A stretch of 64,000 nt of DNA, taken from the NCBI GenBank assembly GCA_902728285.1, contig CACVBU010000402.1, positions 1,280,528-1,344,527 of the forward strand, read 5' to 3'. Under the pieces are notes generated by a model. The model saw only the letters and a list, made by a program, of their open reading frames with translations, made no database searches and was not told the origin of the DNA. Shown piece after piece: positions 11,580-23,800 of this stretch; the stretch's first letter is position 1, and each line of letters begins with the position of its first letter. A program made the translations under genes and the position numbers. Origin of the DNA: Clytia hemisphaerica (Eukaryota; Cnidaria; Hydrozoa; Leptothecata; Clytiidae).

Positions 11580-12720
11580 GCACTGGGCTCAACTTCAGCT
11601 TAGGTTTGACAGTGGAAGGTCCAATTGTAAACACTTTTTTTGAAAATAGGGACACTCGAGGATAGAGAAGGCTCGATTGTTAAACCAGGTTGATGGGTTC
11701 TCTCTATCTCTTAGCCTTTAATTGTAAAGTTAGAATTATGAGTCATAGGGTAATGGATGGGTACTCCGGATTAAGAGAAGACCAGCTATAAAGCCCACGT
11801 GATGGGAGCTCGGGATAAGGGTTGTGAACTTAGAGAATTTGTAAACCCAGGAAGATGGATACTTGGGGTACAGAGAAGGCTCATGGCTCGGACTGGGGTT
11901 CTAGGTCCCCCCGCTAAATTTAGGCCCCCCTGAGAACAAGGTCCCCCCATCCGGATAAAATTTTAGGTCCCAGTATAGGAGAAAGATTTTATGGTATTCA
12001 CAAAGCTCTATTTACATGTGTGTGCACTTTTAGAGAATGCAATAGAATGTCTTTATTTTTGCATTTTAACCCTTTAAGTGCCACGGTCATTTTTCTGCTA
12101 AGTTTTTTAAAGAAAATCGCTAGCTCAAACTTTAAAGGCTTATATCTCCAGATCTAGAAGGAGTTAGAAGCTCGTTTATAGTCCGTTGGATAGCTTAGAG
12201 TCTAATCTTCTTCTTTTAGGTACCTTCAGCGCCGCCTGATTTAGGCGCGGACCTGACTGAATGATAGAAAGGTGCTGAGTGGTAAAACTTAAAACTAATT
12301 CGCTGGAGGACAGAATCAAGTTTCTCAGGGCCAAATTTGGCTTCGCCCTCCTACATAGCCCATGTCTGATATATACGACATTGGCACCTAAAGGGTTCAC
12401 ACTTTGCATGAAAACATAAAGTTTAGAGAAATTAAAAACCAACAGTAAAGAAAAATATTTCGGAAGTGTTATTTAGCCCCCAGAGTTACATAAACTAATG
12501 CAGAGATAGAGCTCCCCCCGCCTGTCAGGAAAAACAAGCAGCTCCCACCTCTTATATGGCAAATTTTAGGTGTAGCTCTTGAAGTACTTGGTATTAGCGA
12601 CTAAGTACGGTGGTGGGGACACGGATAAGGAAAAGCCTAACTATAAAAATACCCTTGTTAATGGGCATTCGGGATTAGAGCAGGCACAATTGTAAACTTA
12701 ATATTATTGTAAACTTGAAC
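11580..12720. repeat. Degenerate tandem-like repeats (tggg.actcgggat.agagaaggc..aattgtaaac)
   Basis: A loosely conserved string (gatgggtactc / ggattagagaagg / aattgtaaac) recurs at roughly 70-80 bp spacing between 11605 and 11900 and again at 12600-12710. The intervening 11900-12600 is unique sequence with C-rich runs. No coding signal is seen; the open frame 12176-12442 (-) has no recognised motif. Confidence 0.45.
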
Positions 12721-13732
12721 GGGATCTTAACAATCAATAAAAAACGATGTTAATACTAAAAATGTATAATTTGGAACATTTGACAAAAAATGATTTCGTT
12801 TCAGCAAAAATAATATTTGAAGTCAACAATGAATTTGACAAAAATCTATTTCTGGCTCTTAAAAATTATTTGACGTTTTACGACGTTAAATTAACGCAAA
12901 ATCCCAGTAAAATGGGAATACTCTCGTAAAAAAGCGAAATTTAAGAAAATGAAAAAAACTACCCCTAAGTTTTAACCTAAGAAAGGTGTGTGCCAAATTT
13001 CAGGTAAACCAATTATTCCGCTCTCTACGTTGCCCCAAAGTTTGCGGACATACAAATGATCAAACATTCTGAGATTCTAGCTCAACTCCTCAATTAAGTT
13101 GAGAAAAATAGCATATGACGTCATTGCGAATTTTCAATTTTTAGAAGGCGTGGCACTTCTTACGAAATATTTACTAAAAAAATGAGGTTTAATAAATTAA
13201 TCAACCATGGTGGGCGATATTTTTTCCAAAATATTGGAGTAGGGACTCAAAATGCCTCGCCGGGGCCCATGGTAAGTTGACGTCGTGTAAGTTGCAATAT
13301 TATTTTTGTTATCATCATAGAGATTTTACAGTTGTAGGCGCACGCTGGGCCTCTAAACCGGTTGTCTTTACAATGTTTCATTTACAGTAGCTTGTTTGTT
13401 ACAGATCTTCTTGAAATAGAGTTTCGTCCGGGGAATTAATCTAACCTTATATATCAACCTGCCATCCTTTTGTAATTCTGTTTTCTCCTTTGCCTTACTA
13501 TGCCATTCTTTGATGGTTTCACGTTCTTTCTTCAAGAAATCGTCGGATACTCTAAATTCGCCTTTCTCTAGATTGTGGACGGATGCCAGAATCTGAAGTT
13601 TCTCTTCTTCATTCTTTAGCACGACTTTCAATGGTCGCCAACGTAAATATGCCTATGATTGTTTTGAAATCTAAGCATTTATTATTAATTCTTTTAAAAA
13701 GGCACGTCAACCTCGAATTCGTGAAAAAAACT
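12721..13732. other. Intergenic; one unexplained minus-strand ORF at 13368-13631
   Basis: The 87-codon frame 13368-13631 (-) is rich in Lys and Glu and resembles no family I can name. It has an ATG and a stop, but no splice signals or neighbour support. The plus-strand frame 12747-12929 is AT-driven. Neither is called as a gene. A TGACGTCA octamer is at about 13116. Confidence 0.4.
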
Positions 13733-13896
13733 GACTCTCGCTAATTCAAACTCAAACGGGGAACTTTATTTATTCAAATAAAAGAGATTTTCGACTTATA
13801 GAAAATATTTTAAGAGGGTTTCTCCTTGACGGAGACTTAGAACAAGTTTAAATTATAGAAAGGTTCGAATAATAGAAGTTCGAATAAGCGAGAGTT
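13733..13896. mobile_element. Short foldback element (~164 bp)
   Basis: gactctcgctaattcaaact at the left end pairs imperfectly with gttcgaataagcgagagttc at the right end (about 16 of 20 bases). The interior contains further ttcgaa/tataga inverted motifs. Gene-free, MITE-like, decayed. Confidence 0.5.
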
Positions 13897-13997
13897 CACG
13901 CTTTTCAAGTCCCCGTCTTCGATAAATTGAAATCACCTTCAAACTTCCCGTCATTGATGAAAACTAATTCAAATTCCCAGAATAACAGAGCATCGAC

Positions 13998-14239
13998 CAC
14001 AAATTTATAAAGCCCGTAGGGCCAGATGTCGTGCTTTGACTAAAAAGTGTGCCGTGGTTTGGTAGGAAATCCAACTACGGTCACGTGACACTACAAAAGA
14101 ATTTCAGCGCTTGACCAATCAGAAGCTTCGCGGGTTTTCGAAAACAATAGCAAAAATATATTTTTTGTTATTCACCTTTTTTTGCTTGGAAAAGCTTAAA
14201 GCGCGCCATCTAGCCCTGAGGGCTTTACAGAAATATGTG
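13998..14239. mobile_element. MITE related to the 40697-40992 element
   Basis: Left end taaagcccgtagggccaga and right end tctagccctgagggctttac match the TIRs of the element at 40697-40992 (gtaaagcccgaagggctaga). The interiors share a TCACGTGAC-type site and a gaaaagcttaaag segment before the right TIR. No target duplication is preserved here. It ends about 90 bp before the first recognised exon of the giant gene. Confidence 0.75.
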
Positions 14240-14327
14240 ACGTTAACATATCATCTTTATCATCCTAAGTGCTTTTGATGCGCCAGCTTAACCGGCGTTT
14301 GCTCAACTCTTATTTCCTATCTTCTAG

Positions 14328-14899
14328 ATAACTTGGATCCACAGCAATTGGTTACAAAATTGAAGGAACAGTTTATCAGAGAGACGGAAGACGGAAAGGA
14401 GAAAGGCTATATATCTAAAATCAATTATCACAATGTCGAAGCTCTATCGAAATCTTTACTTGGTAAAATTGTGCGTGGTACGGTCGATTTTGAGAAAGAC
14501 ATGGATAAAAGCCTCATGAAGATGTATGTTATCTCATTTTTTATACCTTGTTTATCGAGTATTCTCGAGATTTCCGATGGAGATGCAGTATGGAATCTAG
14601 TCGAGATCCTTTTTAAAATCATGGCACATAAAGTCGACGTCTTAACTGAAGTTCAAAGAAGAGATGCGACGTTTAGATTATGCCATGGAAGAGCCGTACT
14701 GAAGCCGAATGTCAAATTTCCGTTCAAAGAAGAAGTCAAGGAGCAAATTAGAGATGCTACAATAAAAATGACCGAAGAATTTGAAGCATCAGACGCTGCA
14801 GTGTTCTTGAAGAAGCTAAGCTGCTTAGCGCGTGATAATTTGGAATCAAGAATAAACACATTCAACTTTTTGGTCAGCCTAAGCTGAGCATTCAAATAG
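14328..14899 (+). CDS. Giant gene, first recognised exon
   Basis: Preceded by cctatcttctag (3' splice site, AG at 14326-14327). The frame (N-L-DPQQLVTKLKEQFIRET…) gives about 185 residues of predicted helix with no named domain. That frame stops at 14885-14887. The adjacent frame is open from 14839 to a good donor, atag|gtaaaa at 14899/14900, and leaves one base, which fits the two-base start of exon 17180. I therefore infer a one-base deletion near 14840-14885. The alternative is a separate short gene or terminal exon ending at 14887. Linkage to the giant gene is by position, strand and phase only. Confidence 0.5.
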
Positions 14900-17800
14900 G
14901 TAAAATTTTCTTCCATCAGCATCATAAGACGGCAAAAAAAAAATCCGATTTTCCGATCTCACTTTGATTTCTAAACTTTCTTCCGATCGGGTTAACTTTT
15001 GGGTACTTTTAGCGTACGTTGTTTTTACAGATCATAATGTGCTCACTTTGATTTCTCAACTTTCTTCCGATCGGGTTAGCTTTTTGGGTACTTTTAGCGT
15101 ACGTTGTTTTAACAGATCATTATGTGGTGTTTCAAGATGGCGGCTCAAGCGATAGTCAGATGTGATAAAAGTCAGTGTTGTACCAAAGTATTTCCAGTAT
15201 AAATCTGTTGCAAGCTTCAATTTCTGTCATTTATTTTTTAACTCGGCAAATCAAACACATGATTTTCATCAAGGGGACTCTTTTTCTATATCTTTTGAAG
15301 CTTTAAAGCCGTTTGCTCAAGTTTTTGTTTATGTTGAATTTTCTGATACTTTTTATTGCTGCTTTTTATTAGTTTTTGCAATAAAAACATATTTTTCTTG
15401 TTTGCCTCTAGGTGGGATTGATGGTGTTATAATGTTATTGGAATTTGATAAAGTTTACAAAAGTACAGCTACTGTCTAAATTTGATAAAGACTGGATGCA
15501 ATTGTGCTTTTTTGGACTAAAGGGCGAATCGCAAAAAATTGTTTGGTTCCCATCATTTCTACTTTAAAAAGTGGGATTCGTTCGGTCATTCGGTTGAAAA
15601 TATTTTTCTTTTAAGAAGCAGCTACATCTTGTTGAAAGGGAATCCGGCGTGTGGACTGATCCGAATTAAGAAATTGAGAAACCGTGGATAAACTGGTTTT
15701 CGGTTTACTCTCCATTTAGCATGTAGCTCGCTACTTCGATTTGAAAACTTGTAAACACAGAGCGTGCAGAGGTCGACAGTGGAAATCCAGCAAAGCAGCG
15801 GAAAAGCTTTCCGACTCTCCAACTCTACCTGCTGACCGTAAATCAGGGTCGGTCAGATGACGGGAACCAAATGATGACATCACATCTCCTATTATTGGAC
15901 TTGCAAAATTATGACAAATGGTCTTTGGAATTTGATCAATTATATTAATATTAATATATACAGTTCTTGTTGAAATTGATCAAACTATTTTTCATGCAGT
16001 TACGGACGCAGATTGTGTTTTTCTAACCTTTCCTAACTTTGGCGCACGTTTTGACCGAATAATGGAATGGAATGAATGGCGATAACAGTTTATACATATC
16101 TCTTATCAGACTTGCAGAAAGTTATGAAAAATGGTTTCTAGAATTTAATGAATTATATCGCCAAGTTACACAACAACAGATCCATCTGGTCTTCATTTAA
16201 CATTGTTTTAAAGTTTAAAAAACACTGCCAGTGCTTGGCACAGAAGAGAGGACTCCCAGTTGAAATTAATTGCTACTTCGCTGCCTTGTGGAATTTATTT
16301 ATTATGGTCGTGTGTTTATTCCGCTTAGGCGGTAAGGCGATCGCCCAAATTCATAGACCAATCAAAAGGGAGTTTAAAGCAAAACGGGGGAAACATGAGC
16401 TTCCCCGCATACATAGTTATGAATTTTAAGTTTTGCTTTCGATTATCATTTGCGACTAAACTACAAAATTTATTTACGCAGACTGGATGCAAATTATGTT
16501 TTTCTGACCTTGCCAAATTTTGGCTTTGACTGAATAGCAGTCAGTTTTTACGTACCTCATTGCCCTTGCAGACAACTGATAAATGGTTTCTGTAATTTGA
16601 CCAAGTCTACCAAAATACAGTTCCTGTTGAAATGTTATAAATATGAACTACGTTTTGTAAAGTTTTTGATGCAAATTGTGTTTTTCTGGAGTTTGCGCTT
16701 TGTGACTTAGAGTTTGCAGCTTGTTAGTTTATTAAAGTGAAATTGGAGTTTTATCAAGTAAAACAAAAAGTACAGTTTCTGACGTTTTGGCAATTTTCTT
16801 ATTTATTTCTAGTATAACACTTTGGTCAGATATGGATATTGTCTACATCCAACAGAAAAAATGTATCATAACTGACTGGAATGAAATTAACAAAAAGTTT
16901 AATTACACTATGTTTCTCTTTTATTTTATAGTAATGAACTATAGCTTAATTGTTTGATGCCATAAAAACAGTGCTACAATGCTAAAGAGAAGTATACTTT
17001 GAATTTCTCGTGGGGGGGGGGGAGGTGTGAAGGAGCTCTCAGGCTTGTTATCAAATGTTTCACATTTTGTACATTACAGTATTCAACATTTTTAGTCTAC
17101 TCTGTTTCAGTACATCTCTTACATCTGTTAACCCACTTATTAAAGCTATCTAGCTAAGCTCTATTGGCTGACCTTCCAGCCTCGGCTGGTTTATTTCTAC
17201 ATGAAATCGGCACAAACAACATGTGCTTAGTTAAAGAACAAGAATATTCCTGGCTTGTGCAAATGATCTGGCCTGTGAGAATCGTGGCTGTACAAATCGA
17301 CGAAGAAGAAATTCTGGGCGGCGTCAAAAAGAAGATTCTTGGCTCAATTGGGATAAGTAAACACATATCTGAAGTCCTTTATGATGTAAATGGCAAGAAG
17401 CTCAAACTGACCTGGTCAAATGGAGTGACAGAGAAGATGAAAATGGATAAGATTCGACGAGTGGATTTCAAAGAAAGACAGGAACAGGAGAAATTGCAGT
17501 ATCTATTGACGATTTTAGCTCAGGAGGTGAGCAGCCCAGACTCTTGGAAATTATTGATTGACGACATTTGCAGACACGAAGCCAACGGAGCAGAACTTTA
17601 TTCCTACTTTTCGGCTGATATCCTAAACCTCTTAAATATGAGCTACAACAGCCAACGTGTCATCGCTTATCAATTATTTATTGATTTATGCGCGAAGAAA
17701 GTTAATGGTGAGATCAAATCTGAGCTGTTCGATCCGGAAATGCTGGAAAGATTTGATGGGTTTGGTTTGTTATTGAATATTCTAACTGGTCCAGATGCGG

Positions 17801-20800
17801 AAATGGTTGTTGCGGCATTCATAGAAGTAACTAAAAGACAGACTGCTGAAGTATTTACTGACTTGATGGCACATCTAATGAACACCCAAGCAAGACACAT
17901 CGACTTCTTCTGGCAAGTCATCAGAGACGTTGCTATTCACACTAAAAATTTGGGAAATCCTACTTGGTTGGAATTCTTTAAAAGTACTGTCAATTTCCTC
18001 GTGATTGAAATGACGTGTAAACCTGATGAGTTTTTCCCGGTCCTGAAAAAGTGCTTAAGTAGCGCGCTACCTGAAAGCGAAGAATTTTTGAGTGGATTTA
18101 TCAACAAGCTGACATCAGAAGCCATCTGCAATTCTGGTTGTGAGAAAGTTTTGGTACTTCTTCTCCAGACGATTGCTGAATTTGAAAAGTTACTTCTCTC
18201 TATTGAAGTTCTTGTCCAAGGAATTGAGAAGTTCACAATGCTGACTGATGGTGCAGATGTACTGACGGAGCTGATGAAACATTTAGAAAGGGAAATCTCA
18301 AACCAAGAGGTAATTGGAACGATTCTGGAAATGCGACTAAATGAACGAGAAGAACTTGTAAATTGCCTTTTAAATGATGAAAAAGATGTTAAAGATATAG
18401 AGAAGAAATTGTGTTTAAAAAAACAAGGTGTTTGGTGACATTATTATGTCAAATGGAAATTCAAGAAAGCTGTACCTTTTTGCTGAAGAATTTCAAGATA
18501 TTTGATGTATTTCTGAAAAGAAGCATGTCATGTGGCATTAAAAGAGTGAAGATCAAATTGTTATGTGATCTTTTGCAATCTTTGGAAGTGAAAGATCTGC
18601 TGGAACAAACCTTGAATCAAGTTTTCCGATTGGTTTTTCATTCAGATGGTGATAAAAATCTTCCTGATGGATATGTTCAGCTGTTAGAAGAATTAGTTTA
18701 TGCCCTTGCTTCGAGCGAAAATGAACACCTGCTTAAGTTCTTTCTGGAACATTCAGATGATCTTGTCGTGGGCTTGACCAAAACAAACGAGAAGATCAAA
18801 GGATCGTCTCTGTTGGCTATTTCTTGCATTTATGAATTAAACAAAGAAAGAAAGACTGCACTTCTCGAAATGACTGGCTGCGGCATAAATCTTTCAAGTA
18901 CAAATATCAAAGACCGTATAAAGCTATTGAAGAAGCCAACCATCGATGTTTTGAAGGAATATACAGTTCTTCTTGACAAAACTGAATCTTCTGTTCAAGT
19001 CGAACCAAAGAAGTTAACACAGGAAGTTATAAACGAGAAGATCGAAGAGATAGAAAAATCCATGTTGAAATCTCATCTCAGCACTACATCTCCCCCCTTC
19101 ACGTCCACGTATTCACGTTCTTCGTCTGGATTAGTCAAGACCAAAACCGTAGAGATGACTCTTTCGCGAATTTCACAATCAATCGATAACCCAGTTAACT
19201 TGCTATTAGAAGGGCCAACAGGAATTGGTAAAACAGCGATAGTTACTGAAGCAGCCAAACTGAGCGGAAAAAGTTTAATCCGATTCAACATGTCATCTTC
19301 TACATCAATTTCAACCATCTTTGGATCCGCTTTTCCAAACGAAATCAATGGTAAAACCGAAGTCACTTTTCAAAAAGGTGATTTTACACTGGCATATAGC
19401 GAGGGGTATTGGCTGCTTCTCGACGAGTTTAATCTTGCACCTGATAACGTCTTATCGTGTATCAAAAGTGCCTTGGATAGTGATGTTCTGACTATTCCTA
19501 CGGATTCTGCTGAAAGAGGAAAGGCTGACGAGGATCAAAAGTATATCCAGTATCAGAGACATCCAGATTTTCGCTTGTTCTGTACACAAAATCCAAACTC
19601 TGGTTTATATAAAGGTAAAAGAGAAACTCACTCAGTTTCGTTACTCTCTAGATTTTGTCCTTTGGTTATTCAAAAACCTACAATAGAAGAACTGAAAGAA
19701 ATCATCAGTACAATGATTTCCAACAAAGGCTTCACAAAAAAGAAATCTTTCGAGCTAGCTCGAATGTTAACTGGAACACATCTTGATATCGAAAACTACT
19801 TCAGTAATTCGACAGAAGAAAAAAGCGCTCCATACAACGAAATAACTATACGTGATATGATTCGTTGGGTCCAACTGATTAGCCTGAAGGAAAATTTTGA
19901 AGAGAACATGGCATCACTAGCATGGTCAGTCTATGGCTCTCGATTAAGACATCCGGTAAACAAGAGCGAAGTTCGGGAAATTATCAAGAAAAATTGCGGA
20001 CGAGGAAAGACCGGTCACACTAATCGTAACGAAAGGATTGATCTATTTCAAACTGACGATAAGGGAACTCGGATAGCTCTCGGTACTGAAGAGGAGTCAC
20101 TTTCTGAGTTCATAGTTGATTCTCCTGAGGAAAGGTTATGTGCCAAACTGTACAATAAGCTTGCAGTTCCTTTGGCGAAGAAAAAACTCCTGCACGATGA
20201 GTTATTATTGATGGGCCACGACTTCTATTGCAAAACAGTCGCCATTGTTGCAAAAAATACAACAAATAGATTTTCTCCCGAATGCATCAATGATCTTTTG
20301 TTTGAATATTGCAGTCTTACAAGGTCTAAATCAGAACAAGAAGATTTGGCACGCCGTTTATTGTCCACAATCAAAGAAGATTACGATGTTGATGATGACT
20401 ACTTTGAAAATATTTCCTTTCCCGGAAAGAAGACAATCGCCATCACTCCAGAATTCAAGAATTGTTGGAGGCAAATGATTGTTTCCTTGAGATCTGGACA
20501 ACCAATTCTTGTTACTGGTGAAACGGGTTGTGGGAAGTCCCAAATGGTCCGCTCCCTTGGGATTTTATTAAGGAAGTCAATGGTTCATTTGTATGTAACT
20601 CCTGAAACTGAGCCAGATGCTTTAGTAGGCTTTTTCACACCAAAAGACAAAGGGGTTGAATGGAACGACGGCATTGTGACAAAAGCAGCAAAAGAAGGAA
20701 AATGGCTTGTTATCGAAAATTTGTCGCAAGCTTCAAGTACAGTTCTAGAAAGGCTTAATTCTATTCTTGAATCACCACCAGTTTGGAGAACTTCTGAAAA

Positions 20801-23800
20801 TAATCAAACCATTGACGATTCTTGTACGATCCATTCAGATTTTCGCATAATTGCTACGATGACACCGCCAGCTGGGAATAGAGGGACAGAACGTTTGAAA
20901 GGTGCAAATATCGCAACAAATTCTGAATTATCGCCCGCTCTCTATAACAGGTTTTCAATAATTCATATGGCCACTTTGGTTAATGATAGCTCACTCAAAA
21001 TGATTTGTGACGTAAATCTAAAGTCAACCTTTTTCAAAAGTGAAGCGAAGAAGCTAACCGATCTTTTTTTTAAAATAAACGAAGAAAGTCAGCAATACCC
21101 CTTGACTTTAACACAATTCAGCCGATTCTTGGATACATTATACCTTCTTTGTCGCGGTAATGCATCATCATCGGAAGAATTCAGTGAATTATATACCGCT
21201 ATCGAGCTTCATTTATTAGCTCACTTTAAAAGGAGCGATGCCAAGCACCATATCAAGAAAATTGTTAAAGAAGCTTACCCAAAGTTTAAATTTAACATCA
21301 ATTGGTTCTCTGAGGATTTTGAGAGGTCGAAACAAAGCACCGATTATCTTTTGGACAAGACCTTGTCTCCATCACGATACTTTATAGCATGTGTATTGAA
21401 AACAGGAATAGATTGCAACTTTCCTTGTCTTCTCGAAGGACCAGCTGCTACTGGAAAGTCAAGCCTTGTTAAATATCTTGCCGATCACATGGGAAAGACA
21501 CTGGAGCATGTTAACAATACTGAAAATACGTCCGTAAGTGACTATATCGGTTCGATTCTGCCTGACGGGACGTTCAGCCCTGGCCCTTTGATACGTGCCA
21601 TGAACAGCGGTTCCTACTTTTTGGCAGACGAATTTGATTTGGCTGAACCTTCAGTTCTCAATCTACTTAACCCTTTATTAGATGGAAAAGACTCTATTGT
21701 TGTTCCAAACACCAATAAATTGGAGAGAGCACATCCAGACTTTCGATTTTTTGCAACCCAGAATGGTATCACTTATGCAGGAAGAAAAGAATTACCACAA
21801 AGCTTACGTTCGAGGTTCACTGAAGTTCACTTTTTACCATTCGAAGAAAATGAAATTCTTGCGATTATCGAAAAAAGAATGAAAAGCACGATGCCATTAA
21901 TGTTTGAAGAACTTCGACCAGATGGTAAAAAAATCGCCAAGTTTTATCAAAAGCTGCAGGAAGGTGAAGGTAGAGCTCTTTTCCCCAAAGGAGTGACAAT
22001 AACAGTTCGCGAGATTATCAAGTGGCTACGCAGAAAAGCAACGTTTCCCAATGCTAATATTGCGCAAATCGGGTTTGAGCTACTATACTCTAGAGTAAAA
22101 GATTCAGGCAAGCTTTCAGAGTTATTGTCTGAAGTATTCGAAGAGTCGAAAGTGTTCTCCAAACCAGACGTAATCGTCGATGTTGAACGTAAAACAATCA
22201 TAAACAGAAGTCACGATGCAATAAAAATACCACCGTTCAAGCAAACAGAAACTTCCTTCTGGAATGACTTCAAAGACACCACTAAGGAACTGCCACAGTT
22301 TAAAGAGCACTTGTGGAATGTATGTGTTGCAACAGCTTGTCATGAGCCTGTACTGTTGATCGGCCCAACATCTTTCAAAACACACCTGATTCATACTTGG
22401 TGTAAACTAAATCTGAGAAGTGACATTGAACTTGTTCTGTGCAATGAGGATACTGAATCTGCTGATTTGCTTGGTCGCCTTCGTCCATATTCAGATTTAG
22501 AATGCCTTAGTTTGATTTGTTCCATTGCTAAAAAATTTCATGTTGTCAAGAAAGAATTGCTGTCAGAGATTGATTGCCCAGTGGCCCTGGATGATGACTG
22601 CTCTGACAACGAGATTGAAATAGAGGAGATTAGATACTTTGTCAATTTTATGACCGTTCTGAAAAGCAATACACGTGACGAATCGTTGGAAGATACACCC
22701 GATAAAATTGTACTTAATCAGCAGTCAGGGCACAAGATCTACAAAAATGAACCATCCGAGGTTACCATTTGTGAAGCTGTTGTTAAAGAAAAAAGGAAAA
22801 CTAAAGCCGTCTCTCAATATCATGATGATTCGAGCGATTCTTCGAGCAGTGACGATTCGGAACAGAGCAGTAATGAAAGTGAAAGTGAATCCGAGAGCGA
22901 AGATAATGTTTCATTTATTGGGGATTCTGATTCAGACCAAGAAGTAATTGAAGGACCGTCAAGCTTAGCCAAAGCTGATGAGCCAAAAGATACTGGATTA
23001 GTCATTGAAGACTACTCGACTGCAACAGGAAAGTTTTCTGATCTTTACGCCAAAAATTTTGCAGTTTGCTTGAGAAAGTGTGAAACACTTTACAAATCGT
23101 TAAGACAACATTATCAATCGTTAAAAAGCAATCCTTCTGAGTCGAAAATGTTTCACACCTTGCATATGCTTTTAAAGAAATACGAACTAATATTGAAAGA
23201 ACTTTCAACAATCCTGAAATCTCGTGGCACAATAAATGTTGCATTCTTATTTCAAGATGGTTTATGTACCAAAGCAGTAAAAGACGGAAGTGTTTTGCTT
23301 CTTGAAGATATGAATTTACCATCCCAAGCTGTCACTGAAAGACTTAATTCACTATTTGATGTCGAACCAAGCTTTACATTAAACGAAGATTTAAGTTTAA
23401 GCGAAGAATATCAAATTCAAGACTCAATGGTCTTATTTGCAACAATATCACGACGACCAGAATCACAGAAAAGTAAACTTAACATCAGTCCTGCTTTACG
23501 TTCAAGAATGACAGTTGTTGAAATCCAAAAATACACAATTGACGAGTTGGTATCGTTAACACAGTTCTCAAAATACACAAACGATGTGAAATTTATTGCA
23601 AAATTCAAACAAATAATCAGTATTCTTGGGAAATTCATAAAAATTAATTCGCACAGTTTTTTCCAATTGAAGCGTTTCGTCGACAAGCAAATGGAGGGCA
23701 GACATATCTCATTGTTTACGAAGATTTTTCTAACCGGAGTAATGTTTCTATGGGTCGATCAAATACCTAAAGAGTACGAAGATGAGCTTCACCCATACAG

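Noticed and set aside
13368..13631. 87-codon minus-strand ORF as a gene
   Set aside because: No motif, splice signal or context; charged composition alone is not enough.
18411..18440. A 38-bp intron (18428-18465) instead of a frame break
   Set aside because: The phases would fit, but 38 bp is below usual animal intron size and it would remove codons that look coding; a one-base break in the A7 run is simpler.
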